Below, one piece after another: positions 13,214 through 21,104 of a stretch of DNA of 25,826 nt. Made by a program: the position numbers and the translations under genes. The notes under the pieces are model-generated. The model had not been told where the DNA came from and searched no databases. It worked only from the letters and a program-made list of their open reading frames with translations. Origin of the DNA: CAJPNN01 sp041844735 (lineage in GTDB: Bacteria > Bacillota > Clostridia > Peptostreptococcales > Anaerovoracaceae); NCBI GenBank assembly GCA_041844735.1, contig JBGZBP010000019.1, positions 1 to 25,826 on the forward strand, written 5' to 3'. Each line of letters begins with the position of its first letter. The stretch's first letter is position 1.

Positions 13214-15367
13214 ATGTCAATTAGAATTGCATTGGCAGGGAATCCTAATAGCGGAAAAACCACACTTTTCAATGCACTCACAGGTGCAAACCAATATGTG
13301 GGAAACTGGCCGGGAGTAACTGTTGAAAAAAAAGAGGGTAAGCTTAAGGGTAACAAAGATGTTACTATTGTTGACTTGCCGGGTATCTATTCGCTTTCGC
13401 CATACACCTTGGAGGAAGTGGTAGCCAGAAATTATTTATTGGAAGAAAAGCCGGATGCTATACTTAACATAGTTGACGGTACTAACTTAGAGAGAAATCT
13501 TTATTTGACAACTCAACTGATTGAACTGGGAATACCTGTTGTTATAGCTGTAAACATGGCTGATATTTTAAAGAAACAAGGAGATGTGATTAACCTCGCT
13601 GCTCTGAGTGAAAATATTGGATGTGAAGTTGTTGAAATTTCAGCACTCAAAGGAACAGGGGTTAAAGAGGCGGCAGCAGCAGTTGTAGCAAAAGCTAAAG
13701 AGAAAGCACAACAGAAAATAGTTCATGCATTCAACGAAGACGTTGAGAAAGCAATTAAAGAGATAGAAAGTAAAGTCGATAATGTTCAGAATGAACAGAA
13801 GAGATTTTTTGCAGTAAAGATATTTGAAAGAGATGCAAAAATAACAGAAAATTTGGGAGTCGGAGTAGATGCGGATGCAATTATCAGTGCTGTTGAAAAT
13901 AGCATGGATGATGATAGCGAGAGCATTATTACAAATGAAAGATATCTCTACATTTCATCAATAATGGATAAATGTATGAAAAGAAGCGGGAAATCAAAGC
14001 TCAAGTTTTCTGATAAAGTGGATAAGATTGTGACTAACAGAATATTGGCATTGCCTATATTTGCAGGGATTATATGGTTTGTTTATTGGGTATCGGTAAC
14101 TACTTTGGGTGGAAAACTGACAGATTGGACAAATGAAGTTTTGTTCGTAGAAATAATTCCTCCTGCTATAGAGAAGGGACTTGCGGCTATAGGCGTGTCC
14201 GGATGGCTGCACAGCCTTATCATGGATGGTATTGTTGCCGGTGTAGGTGCGGTGCTCGGATTTGTGCCTCAGATATTATTGCTGTTTATATTTCTTGCAA
14301 TACTGGAAGGCTGCGGCTATATGGCAAGAGTAGCTTTCATCATGGATAGGATTTTCCGTAAGTTCGGACTTTCAGGAAAGAGCTTTATTCCTATGCTTAT
14401 AGGTACAGGATGCGGTATTCCGGGTATAATGGCATCAAGAACTATTGAAAATTCAAGAGATAGAAGAATGACTATCATGACAACGACATTTATTCCGTGC
14501 GGGGCAAAACTGCCGATTATAGCGTTGATTGCGGGAGCGTTGTTTGATGGAGCATCATGGGTAAGTCCATCGGCTTATTTTATAGGTATCGGAGCTATCA
14601 TTGTCAGCGGTATTATATTAAAGAAGACAAAGATGTTCAGCGGTGACCCTGCTCCGTTTGTTATGGAGCTTCCGGCTTATCACATACCTACAATAGGGTT
14701 TGTTCTCAGAAGCATGTGGGAACGTGGATGGTCGTTCATAAAGAAAGCGGGAACCGTTATTTTGCTTGCAACTATAGTTATATGGCTCTTTACGGGATAC
14801 GGTTTTGAAAATGGAGCATTCGGACCTGTTGAAGATATGGAAAACAGTATATTGGCATACATCGGAAAAGGTATAGGATGGATATTCATTCCGCTTGGAT
14901 GGGGACACTGGCAGGCGGCAGTTGCGGCTATAAACGGATTGGTGGCAAAGGAAGTCGTGGTAGGAACATTCGGAATTCTATATGGTTTTGCTGAAGTGGC
15001 AGAGGATGGAAAAGAATTCTGGCCTATGTTCGCTAAATCGTTCACCACTGTTGCAGCATATTCATTCTTGGTATTCAATTTGCTGTGTGCACCTTGTTTT
15101 GCGGCAATCGGAGCTATAAAGAGAGAAATGAACAATGCGAAATGGACATGGTTTGCTATAGGATATGAGACAGGGTTCGCATATGTTGTCGCTTTGATAA
15201 TATACCAGTTGGGAAGCCTGTTTACAGGTGGAGGATTCACGGTTTGGTCGGCAGTGGCAATACTGTTGCTTGCAGGACTTATCTTCTTATTGGTGAGACC
15301 TTACAAGGAAAGCAACAGCCTGAAGATTAATCCTACAGTTTCAAAAAAGAAACTTAAAAAAGCATAA
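13214..15367 (+). CDS. feoB: Ferrous iron transporter FeoB
   Basis: FeoB imports Fe2+ through the cytoplasmic membrane. The 717-residue product has an N-terminal G domain with G1 GNPNSGKT at 9-16, G3 DLPGIYSLSPYTLEE, G4 NMAD, and SALKGTG as G5. A helical linker follows, then a membrane domain of two gate modules: GCGYMARVAFIMDRIFRKFGLSGKSFIPMLIGTGCGIPGIMASR and FIPCGAKLP carry the conserved Cys. The second gate includes NGLVAKEVVVGTFG and LVFNLLCAPCFAAIGAI. The open frame runs from TTG 13199, but GAGGAGG at 13201-13207 is the ribosome site, so ATG 13214 (6 nt away) or 13211 is the start. It follows feoA by 60 nt and is followed by a Cys-rich peptide gene. Iron-dependent repression is likely. 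Confidence 0.97.
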   Translation: MSIRIALAGNPNSGKTTLFNALTGANQYVGNWPGVTVEKKEGKLKGNKDVTIVDLPGIYSLSPYTLEEVVARNYLLEEKPDAILNIVDGTNLERNLYLTTQLIELGIPVVIAVNMADILKKQGDVINLAALSENIGCEVVEISALKGTGVKEAAAAVVAKAKEKAQQKIVHAFNEDVEKAIKEIESKVDNVQNEQKRFFAVKIFERDAKITENLGVGVDADAIISAVENSMDDDSESIITNERYLYISSIMDKCMKRSGKSKLKFSDKVDKIVTNRILALPIFAGIIWFVYWVSVTTLGGKLTDWTNEVLFVEIIPPAIEKGLAAIGVSGWLHSLIMDGIVAGVGAVLGFVPQILLLFIFLAILEGCGYMARVAFIMDRIFRKFGLSGKSFIPMLIGTGCGIPGIMASRTIENSRDRRMTIMTTTFIPCGAKLPIIALIAGALFDGASWVSPSAYFIGIGAIIVSGIILKKTKMFSGDPAPFVMELPAYHIPTIGFVLRSMWERGWSFIKKAGTVILLATIVIWLFTGYGFENGAFGPVEDMENSILAYIGKGIGWIFIPLGWGHWQAAVAAINGLVAKEVVVGTFGILYGFAEVAEDGKEFWPMFAKSFTTVAAYSFLVFNLLCAPCFAAIGAIKREMNNAKWTWFAIGYETGFAYVVALIIYQLGSLFTGGGFTVWSAVAILLLAGLIFLLVRPYKESNSLKINPTVSKKKLKKA

Positions 15368-15418
15368 CATAAAGTATAATATTTATAAAATATATAATTG
15401 ATAAAGGGGGACAGAGCT

Positions 15419-15568
15419 ATGGGAAACTTTGTAGTAGGTATAATTTTAGCTGCTGTAGTGGTAGCTATAATAGTTAAACTTGTAAAAGATAAAAAAGCCG
15501 GAAAGACCGGTTGTGGTTGTGGCTGTGACGGTTGCGGTTGTAGCTCGTCTTGCCATGAAGAAAAGTAA
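15419..15568 (+). CDS. FeoB-associated Cys-rich membrane peptide
   Basis: This 49-residue gene is short enough to be missed by length cut-offs. The product starts MGNFVVGIILAAVVVAIIVK, one membrane span at about residues 4-22. A Lys-rich linker KDKKAGK follows, then a Gly/Cys tail CGCGCDGCGC with C32, C34, C36, C39 and C41, and C45 in SSSCHEEK. The architecture matches the FeoB-associated Cys-rich membrane protein family, which follows feoB in many Firmicutes. The Cys tail probably lies in the cytoplasm (positive residues after the span) and could hand over or sense Fe2+; this is inference. GGGGG at 15406-15410 lies 8 nt before the ATG. A TATAAT at 15375-15380 might also give it an extra transcript. 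A terminator follows. Confidence 0.9.
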   Translation: MGNFVVGIILAAVVVAIIVKLVKDKKAGKTGCGCGCDGCGCSSSCHEEK

Positions 15569-15595
15569 TTAACTAAATTCACACCATATTAACGG

Positions 15596-15627
15596 AAAAA
15601 AAGCTGCTCATAGATGCGGCTTTTTTT
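15596..15627 (+). terminator. Terminator of the feo operon
   Basis: GCTGC at 15603-15607 pairs with GCGGC at 15616-15620 (one U-G pair). A-run 15596-15602 pairs with T-run 15621-15627. It lies 28 nt after the Cys-rich peptide gene. Confidence 0.88.
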
Positions 15628-15656
15628 CTATTTATATAGAGGCTTTTTATTATTTA

Positions 15657-15665
15657 TGGTATACT
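15657..15665 (+). promoter_or_regulatory. Extended -10 promoter before the amidase operon
   Basis: TGGTATACT is an extended -10 just after the feo terminator, 41 nt before the ATG at 15706. No convincing -35 is visible. Confidence 0.5.
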
Positions 15666-15705
15666 TTTATTGTAAAAATCAATGAAATTAACAGGAGATC
15701 GTAAG

Positions 15706-16512
15706 ATGAAATTCAAGCTGGGTCTTTGTCAAATGAGCGGAACGGAATCCAAGGATAAGAATATAGAAAAAGCGTGTGAGATGATCTATAAGGCTGCCGA
15801 CATGGGTGCCGAGGTGGTAAGCTTGCCGGAGATGTTTAATTGTCCCTATGATAATAAATACTTTAGAAAGTACGCCGAGAATGAAAATGGTAAAACGGTG
15901 CAAAAGCTTAGTGATATCGCATCGGATTTGGGGATTTATATAGTCGGAGGGTCTATCCCCGAGATTGACGATGACAAGGTGTATAATACATGCTTCTGTT
16001 TTGATAAAAAAGGCGATGTGATAGCCAAGCACAGGAAGATTCATCTGTTCAATATTAATATAGATGGAGGAATCAGGTTCATGGAAAGTGACACCCTGAC
16101 CTCCGGAAATGAAATTACATTAATGGATACTGAATTTTGTAAAATAGGTATAGGAATATGTTTTGATGTCAGGTTCCCGGAGATGTTCAGGAATATGACA
16201 TTGGCGGGAGCGGAGCTGGTAGTTTTACCGGCAGCCTTCAACATGACAACAGGACCTGCACACTGGGATTTGGCAATGAGATCAAGGGCTGTGGACAATC
16301 AAATCTATTTTGCTGCATGTTCGCCGGCAAGAAACAGAAAATCGGGATATGTGGCTTACGGACATTCATGTATAGTTAACCCTTGGGGGGATTTTACAGG
16401 CATGCTGGATGAAAATGAGGATATATTGGTGGGGACGATAGATACGGATTATGTTAGATATATTAGGGAGCAGCTTCCAATCTTATCTCAGAGAAGAGAG
16501 GATGTTTATTGA
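15706..16512 (+). CDS. Carbon-nitrogen hydrolase, Nit2/omega-amidase-like
   Basis: The 268-residue product is a nitrilase-superfamily amidase. The Glu-Lys-Cys triad is visible: E42 in LPEMFNCPY, K111 in KHRKIHLF and C152 in GICFDVRFPE. The PEMFNCPYDNKYFRKYAE and KIHLFNINIDGGIRFMESDTLTSGNE segments resemble Nit2/omega-amidases, which hydrolyse alpha-ketoglutaramate, and the related enzymes that repair deaminated glutathione. The exact substrate is inference. The open frame reaches ATG 15682, but AGGAG at 15693-15697 lies 8 nt before ATG 15706, which also gives the family N-terminus. It starts a run of five closely spaced + strand genes. Confidence 0.9.
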   Translation: MKFKLGLCQMSGTESKDKNIEKACEMIYKAADMGAEVVSLPEMFNCPYDNKYFRKYAENENGKTVQKLSDIASDLGIYIVGGSIPEIDDDKVYNTCFCFDKKGDVIAKHRKIHLFNINIDGGIRFMESDTLTSGNEITLMDTEFCKIGIGICFDVRFPEMFRNMTLAGAELVVLPAAFNMTTGPAHWDLAMRSRAVDNQIYFAACSPARNRKSGYVAYGHSCIVNPWGDFTGMLDENEDILVGTIDTDYVRYIREQLPILSQRREDVY

Positions 16513-16558
16513 GTAAAATATAGGCTATGAAATGTGAAGTGTTTAGGAGGTAGTTGTT

Positions 16559-17176
16559 ATGTCTAAGATTGCAATTGTAACGGAGGCTTTAAGAAAGAAC
16601 GGTTTTAACGTTGAAGTTTTCAAGAGCGGAGAAGATGCTAAAAAGAAGATTATGGAAGATATTTCACCGGATGAAACTGTGGGATTTGGCGGCTCGGCAA
16701 CTACGAATACGGATTTGGGCATTTATAAATCATTAAAAGAGAGAGGAAATAAGGTTTTTTTTCACTCTGCGGTTAAAGACCCTGAGGAAAAAAAGGAGCA
16801 GTTTGCGGGAGCAATTTTATCGGACGTATATATTACGGGGACAAATGCCATCACGTATGACGGTGAGCTTGTGAATATCGACGCTACAGGTAACAGACTT
16901 GCTGCTATGCTCTCTCCTACACATGAGAGGGTGTATATAGTTGCAGGCAAGAACAAAATAGTTAAGAATTATGAATCTGCAATGCTTAGGATAAAGAACA
17001 TAGTGGCACCGAAAAATGTGGAAAGATTAGGTTACAACACACCTTGTGCAAAATTGGGTAAGTGCATGGATTGTGAGTCGTCTCATAGGATTTGTAATGC
17101 TACATTGGTGCAGAAGAGGCAGATGTTTTACGGCAACACTTTTATTTATTTGATAGATGAAAATTTGGGGTTTTAA
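16559..17176 (+). CDS. LUD-domain protein (LutC/DUF162-like)
   Basis: The 205-residue product is an LUD domain. The VGFGGSATTNTDLGI turn, TGTNAITYDGELVNIDATGNR and the PTHERVYIVAGKNKIVKNYE segment are characteristic. LutB and LutC, which help oxidise L-lactate, share the domain, but no LutA or LutB partner lies here, so a lactate role is not supported. A Cys cluster near the C-terminus, in PCAKLGKCMDCESSHRIC (C-x5-C-x2-C-x6-C), could bind metal or an Fe-S cluster. AGGAGG at 16545-16550 lies 8 nt before the ATG. The gene follows the amidase by 46 nt and precedes the BMP gene by 13 nt. Function unknown beyond the family. Confidence 0.88.
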   Translation: MSKIAIVTEALRKNGFNVEVFKSGEDAKKKIMEDISPDETVGFGGSATTNTDLGIYKSLKERGNKVFFHSAVKDPEEKKEQFAGAILSDVYITGTNAITYDGELVNIDATGNRLAAMLSPTHERVYIVAGKNKIVKNYESAMLRIKNIVAPKNVERLGYNTPCAKLGKCMDCESSHRICNATLVQKRQMFYGNTFIYLIDENLGF

Positions 17177-17189
17177 GGAGGCGGCATAG

Positions 17190-18221
17190 GTGAGAAAAAG
17201 GGTGTGGATAGCATCTACAACAGGAATATTGATAGTTATCATTGTCATAGGTATCAGCATATTTTCCACTAAAGATGGGGAGATTCCGGTTCCGTCGAAT
17301 TCTCTTACGGTGGCGTTTATTACAGGAGAAGAAAGCATAGGAACGGGCGGCGTGAATGATGATATTTGGCTGGGATTGCAAGATTGCAAGGAAGAATACG
17401 GCATCAGACTGAGAATTTATGAGGTGAAAGGTACGGAAAGTGACTTTGAGCAATTTCAGATTGCTGCAGTGGAAGGTGCGGATTTAATTATAGTGAAGAG
17501 TGACTATGCTGCTAAAGCCATGAGGTATATAAGGGCATTGAATGAGGAACACCCAAGGATAAAGTTGGCGATAATTGATGATGCAGGGCGAAGAAGCGAT
17601 TATGAGCAAAGGGGAGAGTTTGAAAAAGGAAAGTTTTCGCTAAGTGTTGAATGGATGGAGCCTAAGACTCAGGAACTGTCATATTTGGCAGGATATATAG
17701 CATGCAAGACATCTCAATCCGGGATTGCTGAAATTGTTCTCCCTGAGGGAGAGAACGGTCAGGAGGCTGAAAAAGGTCTTAAGACGGGAATATATGAATC
17801 AGGTAAGGCTTGTGATGTAAGGATGATTGAGGCTAAGGATAATGACGATATCAGGGCTGTTCTTGAAAATTCCAAGAGGAGAGGTGCGGATACGGTTATC
17901 CTCACACTCAGATGCGATGATGCATATGCAGCGAAGTTGGGAAAAGAAATGGGAATCAATGTGATTACCGACTTGAAAATTAATTATTCCAATATGGCAA
18001 AGTGGGCTGTCAGAAGTACTGCACCGACTATGTTCAGTCCGGGATTTTTTCAGCTCGGATATGCTGAGGAAGTCGTGTATTTCGACTGGGATGAGAGCAA
18101 ACTGCCTACAGATTTGCTGAGTTCGCTGGAAGACGTATGTGATGCAATCGAGACGGATTTTGCGGTACCTTACACAGAAAGCATGTATGCACAGTATATT
18201 AAGAATAAGGTGAATAATTAA
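17190..18221 (+). CDS. Membrane-anchored BMP-family (PnrA/Med-like) protein
   Basis: The 343-residue product has an N-terminal membrane span (about residues 5-25, after MRKR) and a periplasmic-binding-protein-type domain of the BMP/PnrA family: SLTVAFITGEESIGTGGVNDDIWLGLQDCKEE, GADLIIVKSDYAAKAMRYI, ELSYLAGYIACKTSQSG and RGADTVILTLRCDDAY. No lipobox Cys follows the span, unlike BMP lipoproteins, and no ABC ATPase or permease genes lie near. This resembles the architecture of Bacillus Med, an anchored BMP protein acting in competence control, more than a transport subunit; a sensor role is inference. It starts at GTG 17190, with AAGGAGG at 17175-17181 overlapping the LUD stop. The methyltransferase gene starts 16 nt after it. 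Confidence 0.8.
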   Translation: MRKRVWIASTTGILIVIIVIGISIFSTKDGEIPVPSNSLTVAFITGEESIGTGGVNDDIWLGLQDCKEEYGIRLRIYEVKGTESDFEQFQIAAVEGADLIIVKSDYAAKAMRYIRALNEEHPRIKLAIIDDAGRRSDYEQRGEFEKGKFSLSVEWMEPKTQELSYLAGYIACKTSQSGIAEIVLPEGENGQEAEKGLKTGIYESGKACDVRMIEAKDNDDIRAVLENSKRRGADTVILTLRCDDAYAAKLGKEMGINVITDLKINYSNMAKWAVRSTAPTMFSPGFFQLGYAEEVVYFDWDESKLPTDLLSSLEDVCDAIETDFAVPYTESMYAQYIKNKVNN

Positions 18222-18237
18222 GGAGGAGCGGTCGGAA

Positions 18238-19170
18238 ATGGGCAGCTTGCAGGATATAAGAAATGCTCTTGATAAAAGCAAAGAAATATATGATAGGCTG
18301 TGCGGAGCAGTTAATCAGGAACAGGGGACTCCGTTGCTGCCGGGTGATAAAAACTGTCTTTTTTTTATGGACAACAAAGCGGCTGCCTTAAAGATGATTT
18401 CAGATAAAAAAATATTAGGCAAAGTTCAAATGGGTTATATTGATCCTCCGTTTTTCACGGGTGTAAAGCAGAGAGGAAGGGACGAGAAAAGGCAGCTTAA
18501 GGTAGCTTATAGCGATGTTTGGAAAAGCCGAGAAGACTATTTGACAGAGATAGCTGTATCTGTAAGGATATTGCGTGATTTGATTTGCGATAGCGGAGCT
18601 TTATGGGTTCATCTTGACTGGCATGCAGTACATGATGTAAGGCTTATTTTGGATGAAGTTTTCGGCGAGGAAAACTTTGTAAATGAAGTGATATGGAGCT
18701 ATAAATCAGGTGGAGCAAGTAAAAAATCATTTGCCAGAAAACATGATAATATACTTCTTTATAAAAAGGGGAGTGTTTTTAAGTTTTATCCTCAGAAAGA
18801 AAAATCATATAATCGCAAACTGAGGAGATACGGCTTTAAAAATGTTGAAGAATACCGGGATGAAAAAGGATGGTACACGCTTGTAAATATGAAAGATGTG
18901 TGGGCTATAGATATGGTAGGCAGAACCTCCGGTGAGAGGACAGGGTATGCAACACAAAAGCCCGAGGCATTGCTTGAAAGAATTATAAGATCATGTACCG
19001 ATGAGGGAGATATGGTGTGCGATCTTTATGGTGGATCGGGAACTACCGCCACAGTAAGTGCAAAACTGGGACGCCGATTTTTAACGGTTGACAGTTCGGA
19101 CATGGCGATAGAAAAAATGGAGAACAGATTCAAGAAAGAAAATATAGAGTTTGTGCTTATCAAAGAGTGA
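18238..19170 (+). CDS. Solitary site-specific DNA methyltransferase, beta class
   Basis: The 310-residue product is an amino-methyltransferase (N6-adenine or N4-cytosine). The catalytic motif DPPF at 69-72 comes first, then TQKP at 239-242, then the SAM-binding motif DLYGGSGTT at 262-270. This order defines the beta class, which includes CcrM and type III Mod proteins. The middle part (about 140-235) is short and Lys/Arg-rich and would have to hold target recognition. It is half the size of type III Mod. No restriction enzyme, specificity subunit or Vsr gene is nearby, so it should act as a lone methylase with a possible regulatory or epigenetic role. Recognition sequence unknown. AAGGAGGAG at about 18220-18228 precedes the ATG. 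Confidence 0.88.
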   Translation: MGSLQDIRNALDKSKEIYDRLCGAVNQEQGTPLLPGDKNCLFFMDNKAAALKMISDKKILGKVQMGYIDPPFFTGVKQRGRDEKRQLKVAYSDVWKSREDYLTEIAVSVRILRDLICDSGALWVHLDWHAVHDVRLILDEVFGEENFVNEVIWSYKSGGASKKSFARKHDNILLYKKGSVFKFYPQKEKSYNRKLRRYGFKNVEEYRDEKGWYTLVNMKDVWAIDMVGRTSGERTGYATQKPEALLERIIRSCTDEGDMVCDLYGGSGTTATVSAKLGRRFLTVDSSDMAIEKMENRFKKENIEFVLIKE

Positions 19171-19183
19171 GAGAGGAGATAGT

Positions 19184-20074
19184 ATGCAAGGTAAAATATG
19201 TGGAATGTACGGCATTAAAAAGACAGCATTCGATTTGCTGCTGGTTGTGATAGGATGCACGCTAAGTGCTTTTTCTACAGTTGGAATAATGCTGGCTTAT
19301 GGACTTTCATGTGGGGGACTGACGGGGATATGCAGAGTTTTCCAGAAATTTATTCCGGTTAATTTTTCTTATCTGTATTACATAGGAGCATTTATAATTT
19401 TAGTAGTGTGTTTGATTACTCTGGGAAAAAAGGAAGTAAAAAAAATTATTTTTCTATCCGTGCTTTATCCGACCATTGTGATGATATTGGAAATGCTTAA
19501 CATACACTTGCTGGAAAAAACGGATATTTTCCTTGCGGCGATATACTTCGGACTCATAAACGGTATAGGTACAGGGCTCATCTTATCAAGAGGATACTCC
19601 TTTGGAGGCACTGACACTATAGCAAAAATAATAAAGAAGAAGATACTGAAAAATACAGGATTAAGTCAAATACTGTTGGTAATAGACGGGTTGGTGATTA
19701 TAGGATCCGGTATTGTATTCGGCAGAAATATAGCATTATATGCTTTGATTGCACAGGTTATTTCTACAAAATGTATAGATATGATGATGTTCGGTTTTGA
19801 CACAAAGATTGTTCAGTTGGAAGTTTTGACGAACAGTCACAGAGAGGTGGCGGATTACATTACTGCAGAGATTGGAAGAGGAGTTACGAATGTCACGGTG
19901 ACAGGAGAGTATTCCAAGCAACAGAGGGAAAAAATCGTCACTTTGTGTTCTCCGAGAGAAAGTGTTTTGATAAGAAAGTTTGTTGCATCGGTAGATGAGT
20001 CGGCCTTTGTAACGGTAATACATGTAGATACGGTATGGGGCAATGGAGCAGGTTTTTCGGACATAAGAAAATAG
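19184..20074 (+). CDS. YitT-family membrane protein
   Basis: The 296-residue product has five to six membrane spans in the first 205 residues: FDLLLVVIGCTLSAFSTVGIMLAYGLSCGGLTGICRVF and GLINGIGTGLILSRGYSFGGTDTIAKII are typical DUF161/YitT motifs. A cytoplasmic DUF2179 domain follows, VQLEVLTNSHREVADYITAEIGRGVTNVTVTGEYS and on to the end. The cargo of the family is not established. ATG 19184 is chosen over the open-frame ATG at 19151 because AGAGGAG at 19172-19178 fits it. It starts 13 nt after the methyltransferase stop and is probably the last gene of the operon from 15657. The 154-nt spacer after it has a small GCAGG/CCTGC hairpin without a U-tract. Confidence 0.9.
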   Translation: MQGKICGMYGIKKTAFDLLLVVIGCTLSAFSTVGIMLAYGLSCGGLTGICRVFQKFIPVNFSYLYYIGAFIILVVCLITLGKKEVKKIIFLSVLYPTIVMILEMLNIHLLEKTDIFLAAIYFGLINGIGTGLILSRGYSFGGTDTIAKIIKKKILKNTGLSQILLVIDGLVIIGSGIVFGRNIALYALIAQVISTKCIDMMMFGFDTKIVQLEVLTNSHREVADYITAEIGRGVTNVTVTGEYSKQQREKIVTLCSPRESVLIRKFVASVDESAFVTVIHVDTVWGNGAGFSDIRK

Positions 20075-20128
20075 CAGGATTACACGAACCTGCCGGGGCG
20101 GCTGTATACATAATAATTGCTTAAAATA

Positions 20129-20194
20129 CATCGTTTTTTCTTTTATTTAATATAGTGCTATGCTATTATTAACGTATTAGATTTTTAAACGATG
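20129..20194 (+). promoter_or_regulatory. Extended -10 promoter flanked by inverted repeat arms
   Basis: TGCTATTAT at 20161-20169 is an extended -10 for the moxR-VWA pair. The arms CATCGTTT at 20129-20136 and AAACGATG at 20187-20194 are exact inverted repeats centred on it and could be paired operator half-sites. The -35 is poor (TTTTAT at 20141-20146). Confidence 0.4.
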
Positions 20195-20228
20195 CGCATA
20201 TAAAAATATAAAGATAGGAGAGTCAAAA

Positions 20229-21077
20229 ATGTCAATGAATAAGGGAAAATTTACAGGAAGCAGCAATTACGTCGTTTCTGAGGATTTGATGAATGCTGTA
20301 AATATTGCAATAGCATTGCAGAAACCCCTTTTGATTAAAGGAGAGCCGGGAACGGGAAAGACTATGCTTGCGGAAGCGATTTCGGACGGGTTGAAAAAAA
20401 ATTTGGTAATATGGAACATTAAATCTACAACAAAGGCACAAGACGGCCTTTATGTTTACGATACAGTGCAGAGACTATATGATTCCCAGTTCGGAGAGGG
20501 AAATGTGCAGGACATTAAAAAATATATAAAGATGGGAAAATTGGGTGAGGCTTTTACATCGGATGAACAGGTGGTACTTTTAATCGATGAAATAGATAAA
20601 GCTGACTTGGAGTTCCCGAACGATTTGCTTTGGGAGCTGGACAAGATGGAGTTCTACATTCCTGAAACGAAAGAGACTGTTAAGACTAAGGAAAGACCTA
20701 TTGTAATAATAACATCCAACGCAGAAAAGGAACTTCCGGATGCGTTCTTGAGAAGATGTATTTTCCATTATATAGACTTCCCTAATGAGGAAAAAATGAA
20801 AGAGATTGTGGATGTGCATTTTCCGGATTTAAATCAGAAACTTATAGCTCAGGCTATGGAGACGTTTTATTGGATAAGAGGGCTTAAGGAGATTCAGAAA
20901 AAACCGAGCACATCAGAATTGCTTGACTGGATACAGGCATTAGCACTTTCGGGCATTGAAATTGAAGAAATTGACAAGAGTATACCGTATGCCGGAGTGT
21001 TGTTGAAGAAAAACCAGGACATTGATGCGATGAGAGAAATTAAGGAAAAAGGATTCACACTTAAAAACTGGCTTTAA
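20229..21077 (+). CDS. MoxR-family AAA+ ATPase
   Basis: The 282-residue product is an AAA+ ATPase: Walker A GEPGTGKT at 38-45, Walker B VVLLIDEIDKA with D120 and E121, sensor-1 Asn in IITSNAEKELP, and the arginine-finger region FLRRC. The KPLLIKGEPGTGKTMLAEAI form places it in the MoxR group (CoxD-like), which remodels protein complexes or helps insert metal cofactors, together with a VWA partner. The partner gene follows after 27 nt. AGGAG at 20216-20220 lies 8 nt before ATG 20229; a second in-frame ATG is at 20235. Client unknown; no oxidoreductase gene is adjacent. Confidence 0.92.
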   Translation: MSMNKGKFTGSSNYVVSEDLMNAVNIAIALQKPLLIKGEPGTGKTMLAEAISDGLKKNLVIWNIKSTTKAQDGLYVYDTVQRLYDSQFGEGNVQDIKKYIKMGKLGEAFTSDEQVVLLIDEIDKADLEFPNDLLWELDKMEFYIPETKETVKTKERPIVIITSNAEKELPDAFLRRCIFHYIDFPNEEKMKEIVDVHFPDLNQKLIAQAMETFYWIRGLKEIQKKPSTSELLDWIQALALSGIEIEEIDKSIPYAGVLLKKNQDIDAMREIKEKGFTLKNWL

Positions 21078-21104
21078 TAAAGTGTTATTGAAAAGAGGAT
21101 AATT

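Noticed and set aside
16559..17176. Lactate utilisation operon (lutABC)
   Set aside because: Only a single LUD-domain gene is present; no LutA or LutB homologue lies near it.
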